Shown here in pieces: positions 30,801 to 35,675 of a stretch of 63,265 nucleotides of DNA (position 1 is its first letter; every line of letters begins with the position of its first letter). This DNA comes from an uncultured Bacteroidota bacterium (GTDB taxonomy: Bacteria > Bacteroidota > Bacteroidia > Bacteroidales > P3). The stretch is from positions 1-63,265 of the forward strand of contig CACZRR010000017.1 of assembly GCA_902783595.1 (NCBI GenBank), read 5' to 3'. A program made the position numbers and the translations under genes. Below the pieces are notes generated by a model, which ran no database searches, was not told the origin of the DNA, and worked only from the letters and a program-made list of their open reading frames with translations.

Positions 30801-31556
30801 GACATCTACGGCACCGACAACCTCACCCGCGCCCTCAACCTGTGGGTGCGCGAGCATAACGCCGCCGGTCATCACTACCGCACGTGGCGCAGCGACCTAC
30901 TCAACACCAACGACGGCTACCCGTACTTTGGCGACCCCGACCTCATCCCCGTGCACAGCACTCGTCTTGTGGAGGCGTGCGAAGCCGCTGAGGTGAACGG
31001 AGCACTCATCACCGATGACTCCACCCTGCTGTTCCACGTGGTGGACTACGACGAGATGGTTGACAGCACCGTCACCATCACCGTGCGTCTGCACCATGCC
31101 ACAGCCACCTACCTGACCGACTCTGCCACCATGGGTGTCGACTACGAGGACTACGGCTTCACCGTCAGTGCCGCCGAGTCGCGCCTACTGCGTTCCACCA
31201 TCGACAGCCTCGGCTATGCCACCCTCACCCTGCGCGACACCCTCCAGACGGAATACGGATGCGACAGCGTGGTGACCCTCAGCCTCACCTTCACGGCAGC
31301 TGTCGACATCGACCAGCCTGTGATAGCAGCGCCGCAGGTGTCCATTTACCCGAACCCCACCTCGTCGCTTGTCAACGTGGTGGCAGAGGGTATGACGCAC
31401 GTCGAACTCTACGACAACGAAGGCCGTCGTCTGCAGAACTACAGCACCACCTCTGAGGCGGTGAGGATAGACCTGTCGCCCTACGCATCAGGTATCTACT
31501 ACTTCCGCGTACATACGCCCCACTCAGTAAGCATCCATAAGGTGATTAAACGATGA
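18816..31556 (+). CDS. Giant T9SS-exported Y/F-G-G-G and GLUG-like repeat surface protein
   Basis: A complete 4246-residue protein. Residues 1-33 form a signal peptide, with a hydrophobic core near 18-27 and a likely cut after the AVAQGQG region. A non-repetitive part to about residue 488 is followed by Y/F-G-G-G solenoid-like repeats to about 2140, of the same style as the upstream giant gene. Residues about 2140-3700 are mixed sequence without a family I recognise. GLUG-like repeats (VGGLAG, VGGLVGYA) lie at about 3760-3980. The last ~78 residues (VSIYPNPTSSLVNV, then DLSPYASGIYYFRV and a basic end) match the type A T9SS C-terminal sorting domain, which predicts export by the Por machinery and anchoring on the cell surface. 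The stop overlaps the next start as ATGA. Role is inferred as surface adhesion or a matrix. Confidence 0.93.
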   Translation: MLENAKYKYITPACARLLALMVLLLWGAVAQGQGYFTLTNGRLWWSNGTVDQNDDDWKDPVAFDSSRFDARNNCVEVHPHGTSHITNITAQGDTYLALDITDPEHPTIVSKAHNEFDLYCVWYRTDYTGYYYQEWYNDSDSKSYRYYIIANSDDDELEIVRAEVGQPLTKSTYWYNWDFGAASWEKPKINGEIQNRYYWMMLQDHNRDNEATAITPPVWKLSHHTYQRPEDIYYTEYTGNAATDAANLRYYDGVSNGFTYYPAGNGALFMPVTKVVHEDSITAIARDGADGNKPYGLQCTVSGKPYSAHTGIAARLTSMTFGSDDTNSVRANIKYKNSNKVPMDLRPAYTEYIEETYRRGINLNYRYRNEEGVFGSAGIGTFRTHYYQGTDPLVTAPGATSLEATVDTIIFAVDSRHRRYIDVDTIYPMNHAKKGQAVLNYFAPCNGIDTAEVYVTVRYSNGAVQYDTLAIELLFTKSERIITKPTVGPVIRGAVFGGGRMANVGGSTVVVVHSADSINTIYGGNDIAGWVQGDDGATLQLGTEYTSKDHPAHIGNVYGGGNGYYVYRGINMSPITGYPYLYGSSLKYQNYYFGYHYDGHDGQPPVDTNWIINPRYPVTLPAEITSNPYYLGEGTAMYHNPITQKDTMTRYYVMRRNDFCGSVYEYGHVPQIKDDHTNSFSSYDSAFLDWGPLQEYLVDGTEDICFRYNPEIGDASSVDLSEQGLGGNGTIPYLKTAHITVGVPEGDTPFIRKNGSGADDSTHRYNDYVLIDTLFGGARNAFIGVTSNEEDNPENGVTIDINGGTMFAVFGGNNVGGSVANTSTVFINVNNTKLLPSDGEIVESFITGYGRDFGIRYLFGGGNLVDGSHANVQISGGMIDTAYLGGNNATVQNPIGTVDCRKQGSLNGFGYDGHFICTNTSYPHTVDFTDPVKTFDEHPDYFDGYGPDYFSPEEGNYNIRCLFGGNNAADMTNLTTIQLHSGGISSVYGGGNVGDMVNDMTYTVTGTFSAPASLTELAVLNDTKAGTGTHMPFPTPFYNFLFSRAFDVNINPGDGSEVSYKSGGWADVYGRLTMPSKVGTIVTALPDSKIVCDYVFGGSRIGNVKNSAGVYLAGGIYGYVTGGNDVSGDIGSETGGGVYLVLDSNALVVADVVGGSDGYYHCDDGTGHYGDGDLYDTYASASDEPYDPYDEYEGMLMPTHNNVNFYLRGGLVMGQVVAGGVHADVGFSQRTNYINKKLHSGSREDTVIDLSTVGGTLRGTVHFLARGGHVLGDGFGGGFQSKVHGLCYLTIGGNTRIDGSFFCGNDCTGSIRSFGAYMNPNDYQRHYAAYKEAGESDSEADEKALIDSYRDMIATDSTALNEDNGDGTWSAATSAYLRLNDTPYVHCVYGSGNGAYDYDGTRPQYPSISYCPDPSGNVTPLQSSTFIDINTSGINSIAGAGIDTVFGGGNGVGVEEKVVVLLNNERKDVHAVHTIFGGNNVDDMLDVVPEIRLLKGQVNTVFAGANNGVMGAKRSNEFKDVLGHAVANVSTHVRLNSKDVIIHDTLFGGSRMSDIKGNTFVEVLKTDDGGVNYIFGGNDISGNIDGITRIDVSGGTVHNIFGGSDGRYDFVEIGDNEYAIYPFNSVPDDSANHRITIAGYPEIDSTNINIWGGTVGVDTGGVYGGGSMANCRSTNVVVNDTVEGTNGQATILGTIFGGGMGDYADLNSRNLRGERYGNVDEATHVHLYHAKELSSAKAYGGGRGGDVMNTYITTYEGWDSQLDSLFGGGWGADVHGTTHVTINGVNPGAGQYNVAHLFGGNDFSGDVYKTDVTVNSGHFNYIYGAGNGDYADSLYNSGVYKDDSTDVEHIVAHHIHRPNAEYVNLTFNAGEVDGNLYGGGKLGSTWAYEKDADRQYVIGVHGHKIPDTALTTAQAHADPKDYAYVITNIHGGEFHNNIYGGAAGSKEFTHPLIYGLKVVNMDAGKVDMSLYGGSQSVDDGYPAECKNSSSTTKRPSSIVNITGGTIDNNIYGGGYLGLTYGSAYLNIGTDAIDSCVAYTQRYGNGGAKGAGDSVYWQFKPGEEGSLSDALDKTDLLLNRSVYVGSNWGNAGGTSDFTKPGFHGGESKIIIDGKGYNTDNNELNNDPEMNIAKSVFCAGTSVSGGDIADGKKIDIWNYGSIVNCKPTRKLESIQRSDSLWFRNTAIEFMGAIDATSAYQSIPYSLKNVMAACFRGYNVLEFDAVIEDVPQIHFFEEPLTNGSLAYVPIQNLRNHIGSGSCADTATSCSNLLVVDPETDGMQHTVFILNNGIDFEIAHTSPQSPGVVSGFGYVFTPQGYNSTILATATASDGDSWISPGYFDWSHGFGGFASPCDNTNKYTADRGLVDWQNSTTEEQRLASEHPYTNYEGGGYGYYRIWEIGNGTRLRETTILAHAKPDSLDQNVHFRIKSDTNANMAVAEASIQLPATSTGHYYRLVSGITLSSENETLNLIDSAFMPSQTFGYLDTLYHGKGFIDTSATFREGKIAGTALDNLGVATGMQDIIDHPTNTFGLVMVPGEYFQGVPNGYFNVSDTNDFVMPTGAPKDSSMFVFTGNSHVTSLEQYITPKVVTGTALKPTMKFYLTYNTDFATALLGTAQFTLMEYDENGDKVAPIDVKVYISTIIENFQPITTNVLAMYNAGHTNTFTRKVVLPATLEENRQLYLEKVYWVPTTINGEDAADSIRFYLVKDEASVTGAADLVNNLFALNVIPSEDLTSEMASNLGWSSISQPNINVYDLKTDPSHATAVRYSDSTGAKAPKAIDLTNNGESEGMLIGTLDGRGTAVLNMQLTFDGERKYPATKGKGYVGKVVFDMASRLSGGVRRFPITVYVKTRDEADTIYIASANSVTHGKTVYPYTSNEKYISAMSTGTQVEKDGALSQVGKSPNWYVHTFQEALSTKIYEEGDVLCVLDTVKIDGGLDLSIHGGDGPAIEVIRYEGHHHELPGEVGVYRGPMIQISKSGSSFTATNFAFHGGSGAIIMDRTTNRPMGSTPVETFTNNPDTCKYADTNCVFAPIFQVMDSGSLVLHEGSSVRNNWNAYGVDASHLDSCGLPKQTRDMGAISLTNNGSLTLRGNVDISQNLCHTYVGDRPTRPQYDAHHPYNGAVYVDGGMVILPEAKEGTAITLTRNWLVDTAIHTNPGTVNWWREKEVNDTVVRWTFDESKVANWQKANVLLTRKAGVDDMHDTRSDMFVLTGTVAKDTRIGVRKWFPGLTERDTIRFATAGGSNLSVLSKAVENENFVSDDDERIFYNALVNNNYIYLYRCATFRHQIAGVDLPLTNGGGTYASTDVLRYDPRLTSCPTGGDRLLYGIQGGFMPYTFTWDSAGGGANLRTRTSAYSNTRVERDLSVEGDTTTYYTSLYDTLTLANMNLAYNEGGGTIGYHVSATDATGGCHLYKDIQIIVDRTWDEVPPANVTYIKHDATTEQIADREDSEWKTTPTDGWTDTARVHKAIARRNYKSMHITPKVWVDRSSGTIAARVDGDDNDYIYTYDNEENRHELEDVYLCEGDAVRLYAQPTYTGTTPNTHFIMWDFDPYYNNPAIHIMPSHNDTVVAYYGPNDYWNNAINSEAKAGAALTTTYYYEERPTVASYTTPAGASTQAGYVTTYDGDVHIYNENGLAWLISVVGGLNGQQIRPFYFDHVYLHEKSGGYDMKNYRWMPMGTLQYGFRGYLLAVGDNDTTTNPIDRFDTLKDGGGNIVYLEDGVTPKQVDTIYHSVTIKNIIVDEPDMDYVGFFSFLDSARVVGVDLKGVLARGSQYVGGLAAHSRGSRILQCGVGDETEGAATTSILTTHYVSGGMIGLSEGDTINGSTIKAKYVGSAVYSGGVVGRGTASRVENTHARNDSRMSGLYVGGLAGYLDGIAPTNSLFRAKRAGRPAVVANNYVYLTTNRNANRVGGLVGYASNAVIENNYVYGSVSGSSSEGAVAATLNRGAEATHNYYAAGTTTEVVGTRQGGAMVDQYASFEGSGNQVILADDIYGTDNLTRALNLWVREHNAAGHHYRTWRSDLLNTNDGYPYFGDPDLIPVHSTRLVEACEAAEVNGALITDDSTLLFHVVDYDEMVDSTVTITVRLHHATATYLTDSATMGVDYEDYGFTVSAAESRLLRSTIDSLGYATLTLRDTLQTEYGCDSVVTLSLTFTAAVDIDQPVIAAPQVSIYPNPTSSLVNVVAEGMTHVELYDNEGRRLQNYSTTSEAVRIDLSPYASGIYYFRVHTPHSVSIHKVIKR

Positions 31557-31750
31557 AGAAAAGATATGTGAAACCCCTCCTCGAACCCTACGGCTACCGT
31601 GCCGAGGAGGGTTATGCCAGTTCCATAGCCCTTGAGAAGGACTATCTGCTCATCCAGGGCGACGACAACCGCACCCTGCGGTCGGCCGAAGAGGTGGCCG
31701 AATACACCGATAGCGACGGCGAGTTCAGCACCGGCGGCGACTGGGATTGA
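31553..31750 (+). CDS. Small acidic protein coupled to giant gene 2
   Basis: This 65-residue protein starts inside the stop of the giant T9SS gene (ATGA overlap), which predicts translational coupling. The N-terminus MKKRYVKPLLEPYG resembles the MKKxYxKP start of many short, poorly characterised Bacteroidetes proteins. The C-terminal half is acidic, contains GDDNRTLRSAEEVAEY, and ends in EFSTGGDWD. There is no signal peptide, membrane segment or cysteine. It could be a precursor peptide, chaperone or regulator of the giant protein, but nothing in the sequence decides this. Confidence 0.75.
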   Translation: MKKRYVKPLLEPYGYRAEEGYASSIALEKDYLLIQGDDNRTLRSAEEVAEYTDSDGEFSTGGDWD

Positions 31751-31797
31751 TTCACGCACACCACTACCCTAACCCACAACCTATCAATATCTATCCA

Positions 31798-34140
31798 ATG
31801 AAGGCAAAAACCACTTCCCTACCCTATTACCTCGCTACACTGACCATAGCGGTCCTCCTGACCTTGCTTTCCTCCTGTGTCAAAGAGGAGGAGGGTCGTC
31901 GCATGGAGATGGCCACCTATGACTTCACCGCCACGATAGAGCCCTTCGCCTCCGAGGGGGGCCAGAAGGTGAGGCTGGTGAACGAGGAGTGGATCTACTG
32001 GGAGCTCGACGACATGATCAGCATCGGCAGCGACCAGACCACCAGCGGTGACGAGGACTGCGAAGGGTGGCTCAAGATACCCGACAATGGCTCCGACTTT
32101 GTGGGCTTCAATGGTGCCTTCATGACCACGCTGCCGGCCGGATCGAAGTATTTCCTGGGCCTGCACCCACGCTCCATGAACAACAGGATACGCGCTACGG
32201 GAGGCTCCTCCTTCAGCGCCACCATCTCGCTGCCCGACACACAGGGCTTCCGCAACGACATCTCCTTTGCCAAGCAGGTGTTCCCCATGGTGGCCTGGTA
32301 TGGCGGCAGCTGGGACGAAGATCACCCCAAGCCCTTCAATCTGGACTTCCACTCGCTGGCAGGCATCGTGCGCTTCCAGATCTTCAACACCGGCGCTGCC
32401 AAAACCATCAGCAAGGTAGTCATCAGCTCTATCGGCGACGCCCCCCGCCAGCTCAAGGGAGCCTTCACCGTGGAGCAGTACAATACCAACACTCCCTACC
32501 TCACCCCCGCCGCCAATACCGCTGCCAACCGCACCCTGGTGCTCGACTGCGGCACCGACGGTCGCGAATTGGGCAGCGAGATCCTCTCCTTCTATGTGGT
32601 GCTTCCCGCCCTCGGTGGCAACGGCACCACCACCCTCTACCCCCTGCAGTTCGAGGTCCACGCCACCGACGGCAGCGTGTGCACCAAGCGCATGTCGGCA
32701 GGCATCCCTGTGCGCCGCAACGGCATCACCTACCGCAACGCCATCGACGTCAGCGACTGGAGCGATGCTTCGGCAAACGTAGGATTGTCCGGCAACGGCA
32801 CAGAAGAACGCCCCTTCAGGATATACACCGACAAGGACCTGCAGTACCTGCGCAACCACATGGCTGGCGACCGCAAGATCAACAACCAGGATGTCAGTGC
32901 CGACATGTACTACTGCATCATGCGCTCCGACATCGTCCTCCGCGAGAGCAACTGGAACAACGGCGGCATCGTCAATTTCGTTGGCCACATCACCAGCCTC
33001 GCCAATAGCAATACGCCCGGCATCACCAACCATAGCCATTACCCCCTCTTTGCCAGTGTAGGCGTCGGCGGCGTAGTGGAAGGGGTGACCGTCAGATGCG
33101 ACACCTTGAATACTTCCTTCGGTTACGGCGGCGTGTCCATCTTCTGCCATACCAACAACGGCACGCTGAAAGACTGTGTGTTGCGCAATGTCTCATCAAA
33201 GGTGATGGTGGCCGATGAGAAAGACCTCGGCGGCATCTGTGTAGACAACCACGGCACCATCGACGGTTGCCGTTGCATTGCACGTCTGTCGGCAGCCGAC
33301 CATAACATCGGCGGTATCTGCCTCACCAACTATTCCGACGGCAAGATCACGGGCTGCCAGGTAGCCACCCCCTTCTCTGTCAGCGCTGCCCAGGAGGTGG
33401 GAGGTATCTGCCACACCAACAACGGCCTCATTGAGGACAGCTACTTCGCCAGCGGTATCAGCATGTCGGCGGCCTCGTGGGGTGGCATCGTCTTCGCCAA
33501 TAGTGGCAGCGGTGCCAAGGTGAAGAACTGCTTCCTTTCGCCTTCGGCGCACATTGTCAGCAGTAGTTCCGTGGGTGGCATTGTGCACACCCTCTCCGGC
33601 GGCACTGTCGATTACTGCTACCTCGAAGGGCAGCTCTCGTCCCCCCAGCTGGGCGGCATCGCCAATAGCGTAGCCGGCGGCACCATCCTCAACTGCTACG
33701 TCAACGCTCTCGACGCCCTCCTCACCGCCACCGGTGCCAGCAGCGTGGTGGGCGGCATAGCAGCCACCCTCACCTCCGGTGCCATCAAGAACAGCTTCGT
33801 CAAAGAGGTCGCCATCGACCTCGTCAATGACGGTACCCTCGGTGGCATTGTGGGCACGGTGTCTGGAGGACGTATCGTCAACTGCTACGCCTACGAGAGT
33901 AACAACACCTTCTACGGCTCGCGCACTTCCGGCACCCTCACGAACTGCTACCTTGTAGGCGGCAGCCAGAACCGTGTCACCAGCGTCACCAGCGAGGTGG
34001 CGGCATCCAGCGACGCCTCGACAGGCCTCACCGCCATCCTCAACAAAAACCGCACCACCGACGCCAGTAGCCTCTCCCCCCAGCTCAACGGCTCGCGTGC
34101 GTGGGTGCTCACAGACGGCACCCCCATCCTTTCCAACTAA
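31798..34140 (+). CDS. Fimbrillin-like lipoprotein with C-terminal GLUG-like repeats
   Basis: A 780-residue predicted lipoprotein. An upstream TTG at 31747 is also in frame, but the ATG at 31798 puts a hydrophobic signal directly before the lipobox LLSSC at residues ~21-25, so 31798 is preferred. Residues about 35-320 resemble the Mfa/fimbrillin-like N-terminal domain (FTATIEPF opening, YFLGLHPRS, a Thr/Asn-rich beta region). Residues about 330-760 contain GLUG-like repeats with conserved small residues and cysteines (VGGIVHTLSGG, LGGIVGTVSGG). It lies 47 bases after the small protein and is probably in one operon with giant gene 2. A surface-anchored partner or accessory fimbrial component is plausible. 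Confidence 0.85.
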   Translation: MKAKTTSLPYYLATLTIAVLLTLLSSCVKEEEGRRMEMATYDFTATIEPFASEGGQKVRLVNEEWIYWELDDMISIGSDQTTSGDEDCEGWLKIPDNGSDFVGFNGAFMTTLPAGSKYFLGLHPRSMNNRIRATGGSSFSATISLPDTQGFRNDISFAKQVFPMVAWYGGSWDEDHPKPFNLDFHSLAGIVRFQIFNTGAAKTISKVVISSIGDAPRQLKGAFTVEQYNTNTPYLTPAANTAANRTLVLDCGTDGRELGSEILSFYVVLPALGGNGTTTLYPLQFEVHATDGSVCTKRMSAGIPVRRNGITYRNAIDVSDWSDASANVGLSGNGTEERPFRIYTDKDLQYLRNHMAGDRKINNQDVSADMYYCIMRSDIVLRESNWNNGGIVNFVGHITSLANSNTPGITNHSHYPLFASVGVGGVVEGVTVRCDTLNTSFGYGGVSIFCHTNNGTLKDCVLRNVSSKVMVADEKDLGGICVDNHGTIDGCRCIARLSAADHNIGGICLTNYSDGKITGCQVATPFSVSAAQEVGGICHTNNGLIEDSYFASGISMSAASWGGIVFANSGSGAKVKNCFLSPSAHIVSSSSVGGIVHTLSGGTVDYCYLEGQLSSPQLGGIANSVAGGTILNCYVNALDALLTATGASSVVGGIAATLTSGAIKNSFVKEVAIDLVNDGTLGGIVGTVSGGRIVNCYAYESNNTFYGSRTSGTLTNCYLVGGSQNRVTSVTSEVAASSDASTGLTAILNKNRTTDASSLSPQLNGSRAWVLTDGTPILSN

Positions 34141-34189
34141 CAATAAAAAGAGGGTACGGCCGTTATCATTCCCAAAAACAGAAATCACT

Positions 34190-34498
34190 ATGGCAAACCA
34201 GAACAACCAGAAACAGAATCTGAAACTGAACATCCACCCCGATGTAGCCAAAGGCACCTACAGCAACCTTGTTGTTGTCAGCCACAACCCGTCGGAGATC
34301 ATCCTCGACTTCGCGCAGATGCTGCCCGGCATTGACGGTGCCGCCGTACGCGAGCGTATCATTATGAACCCCATCCATGCCAAAAGGCTGCTGGCTGCGC
34401 TGAACGACAATATCAACAAATACGAGCAGCAGTTCGGTCCCATCACGGAGCCCACCACCGATGGCACCGTGCCTTACGACATCATCGGCAAGGCGTGA
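34190..34498 (+). CDS. DUF3467 family protein
   Basis: A 102-residue cytoplasmic protein with the DUF3467 pattern: an N-terminal Asn/Gln/Lys-rich stretch, then YSNLVVVSHNPSEIILDF, then MNPIHAKRLLAALNDNI. The function of the family is not established to my knowledge. The ATG at 34190 fits the usual length; the frame stays open further upstream inside the preceding gene but shows no conserved sequence there. Its stop overlaps the GTG start of the phosphopantetheinyl transferase, suggesting coupled translation. Confidence 0.85.
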   Translation: MANQNNQKQNLKLNIHPDVAKGTYSNLVVVSHNPSEIILDFAQMLPGIDGAAVRERIIMNPIHAKRLLAALNDNINKYEQQFGPITEPTTDGTVPYDIIGKA

Positions 34499-34992
34499 GC
34501 ACCGTATGGCGTATAGAAATGGGCGGGTGGACGACGCAGGAAGAACAGCGTGCGGCCGCCCGTCGTCTGTTATGTGAGCTGGTGGGTAGTGCCGTCACCG
34601 TCACCCACGACGACCTGGGGGCTCCCCACGTCGCTGAGCTGCCCGGGGTGCATGTGAGCCTCAGCCACTGCCGCGGTGCTGTCGCCGTCGCCATGAGCGA
34701 CGAAGCGGCCGTGGGTATTGACGTGGAGCGGCGGCGCAAGATAGGTGACAGCCTTGTGAAAAAAGTTTGCAACGCCGCCGAGCAGCACGAGGTGGCGGCG
34801 GCAGAGGACGCCACGATGGCGTTCTTGTCGCTATGGACACGCAAAGAGGCTGTGCTGAAGATGCGCGGCACCGGCATACGCGGTTTTGGCAGTATGGTTA
34901 CTGCTCTGGAGAAGGGTGGCGCCACGGTGCACACTCTGCCCACCGACGACCGCGATGTGGTGGCAGCGCTGGCTATCGATACGGACGTATAA
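34495..34992 (+). CDS. 4'-phosphopantetheinyl transferase (Sfp/AcpT type)
   Basis: A 165-residue enzyme predicted to transfer 4'-phosphopantetheine from CoA to a serine of acyl carrier proteins. Diagnostic motifs are VGIDVERR (Mg-binding Asp and Glu) and the later FLSLWTRKEAVLKMRG (W-x-x-K-E-A-x-x-K). The listed GTG start overlaps the DUF3467 stop; an ATG at 34519 is an alternative that shortens the protein by eight residues. Its 3' end overlaps the convergent TsaC-like gene by 20 bases. The acpP at 46104 is an obvious substrate candidate. Confidence 0.88.
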   Translation: MSTVWRIEMGGWTTQEEQRAAARRLLCELVGSAVTVTHDDLGAPHVAELPGVHVSLSHCRGAVAVAMSDEAAVGIDVERRRKIGDSLVKKVCNAAEQHEVAAAEDATMAFLSLWTRKEAVLKMRGTGIRGFGSMVTALEKGGATVHTLPTDDRDVVAALAIDTDV

Positions 34993-35539
34993 TGCAGTAG
35001 GTGCCGTCGTCACACATCTTGACGATGCGGCTTCCCTGCGTCTCCAAGGAACGGAATTCCGGCAGCGGAGGAACACAGCTGTCGACACGCCTTTTCAACT
35101 CTTCTTCTATCTCCTCGTAGGATGCTGGCGACGGATGGCCCGAGAGGTTGGCCGAGGTGCTCACCAGCGGGGCGCCGAGCTGTTCTATCACTTGCTGGCA
35201 GAAAAGATGCTTCGGTATGCGTATGCCCAAGGAGCCGTCGGCGGCGCAGAGGTTGTCGGCGATGGTGACGCGCAACGCCCTGTGCCAGATGTCATACGGC
35301 AGGATGTAGGTGGTGGGGCGCTCGGAGTGCTGCGGCTGCCACACCGTGCTGTCGATCAGGCTGTCGCTGCAGAGGATCAGCATGCTCTTGCTGTGGTCGC
35401 GCTGCTTGATGGCGTAGAGGCGCTCCACCGCCTCACGGTTGCGGGCGTCGCATCCGATCCCCCAGATGGTGTCTGTGGGGTAGAGCAGGGTGCCTCCCTG
35501 CTGCAGGGTATCCACGATGTGATCGATGAGGTGTTCCAT
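34973..35539 (-). CDS. tsaC: L-threonylcarbamoyladenylate synthase (Sua5/YciO/YrdC family)
   Basis: A 188-residue protein of the family that makes threonylcarbamoyl-AMP for the t6A37 tRNA modification. Characteristic segments are LLYPTDTIWGIGCDA near the N-terminus, YAIKQRDHSKSMLIL (substrate-binding Lys/Arg/Lys) and PLVSTSANLSG. The length fits the short TsaC form without a Sua5 C-terminal domain. YciO-type paralogues look similar, so exact activity is not certain. A perfect -7 element lies only 9 bases before the start codon, so the mRNA may be almost leaderless. Confidence 0.85.
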   Translation of the reverse strand: MEHLIDHIVDTLQQGGTLLYPTDTIWGIGCDARNREAVERLYAIKQRDHSKSMLILCSDSLIDSTVWQPQHSERPTTYILPYDIWHRALRVTIADNLCAADGSLGIRIPKHLFCQQVIEQLGAPLVSTSANLSGHPSPASYEEIEEELKRRVDSCVPPLPEFRSLETQGSRIVKMCDDGTYCIIRPYR

Positions 35540-35547
35540 TGGCGTTG

Positions 35548-35555
35548 CAAAAGTA
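35548..35555 (-). promoter_or_regulatory. Putative -7 element for the tsaC-like gene
   Basis: On the minus strand this reads TACTTTTG, an exact match to TAnnTTTG. No TTTG -33 box is seen at the normal spacing. The predicted transcription start falls within a few bases of the ATG at 35539, implying a leaderless or near-leaderless transcript. Confidence 0.5.
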
Positions 35556-35598
35556 GCAAAAAAATGATGGCGCAGTGGCGATAATTAACTTTTTTTTG

Positions 35599-35606
35599 TA
35601 TTTTTG
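35599..35606 (+). promoter_or_regulatory. Putative -7 element for the POT transporter
   Basis: TATTTTTG on the plus strand fits TAnnTTTG and lies about 70 bases before the transporter start in an A/T-rich divergent spacer. The preceding T-run makes a specific -33 box hard to assign. Confidence 0.45.
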
Positions 35607-35675
35607 CATATTGTTATACTCCCCAAATAGCAATTACGTACAATTCAATATTTTATAAACCAAAAAATTACACCA

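Noticed and set aside
31747-31797. TTG start for the fimbrillin-like lipoprotein
   Set aside because: It would put 17 polar residues before the signal; the ATG at 31798 places the lipobox normally.
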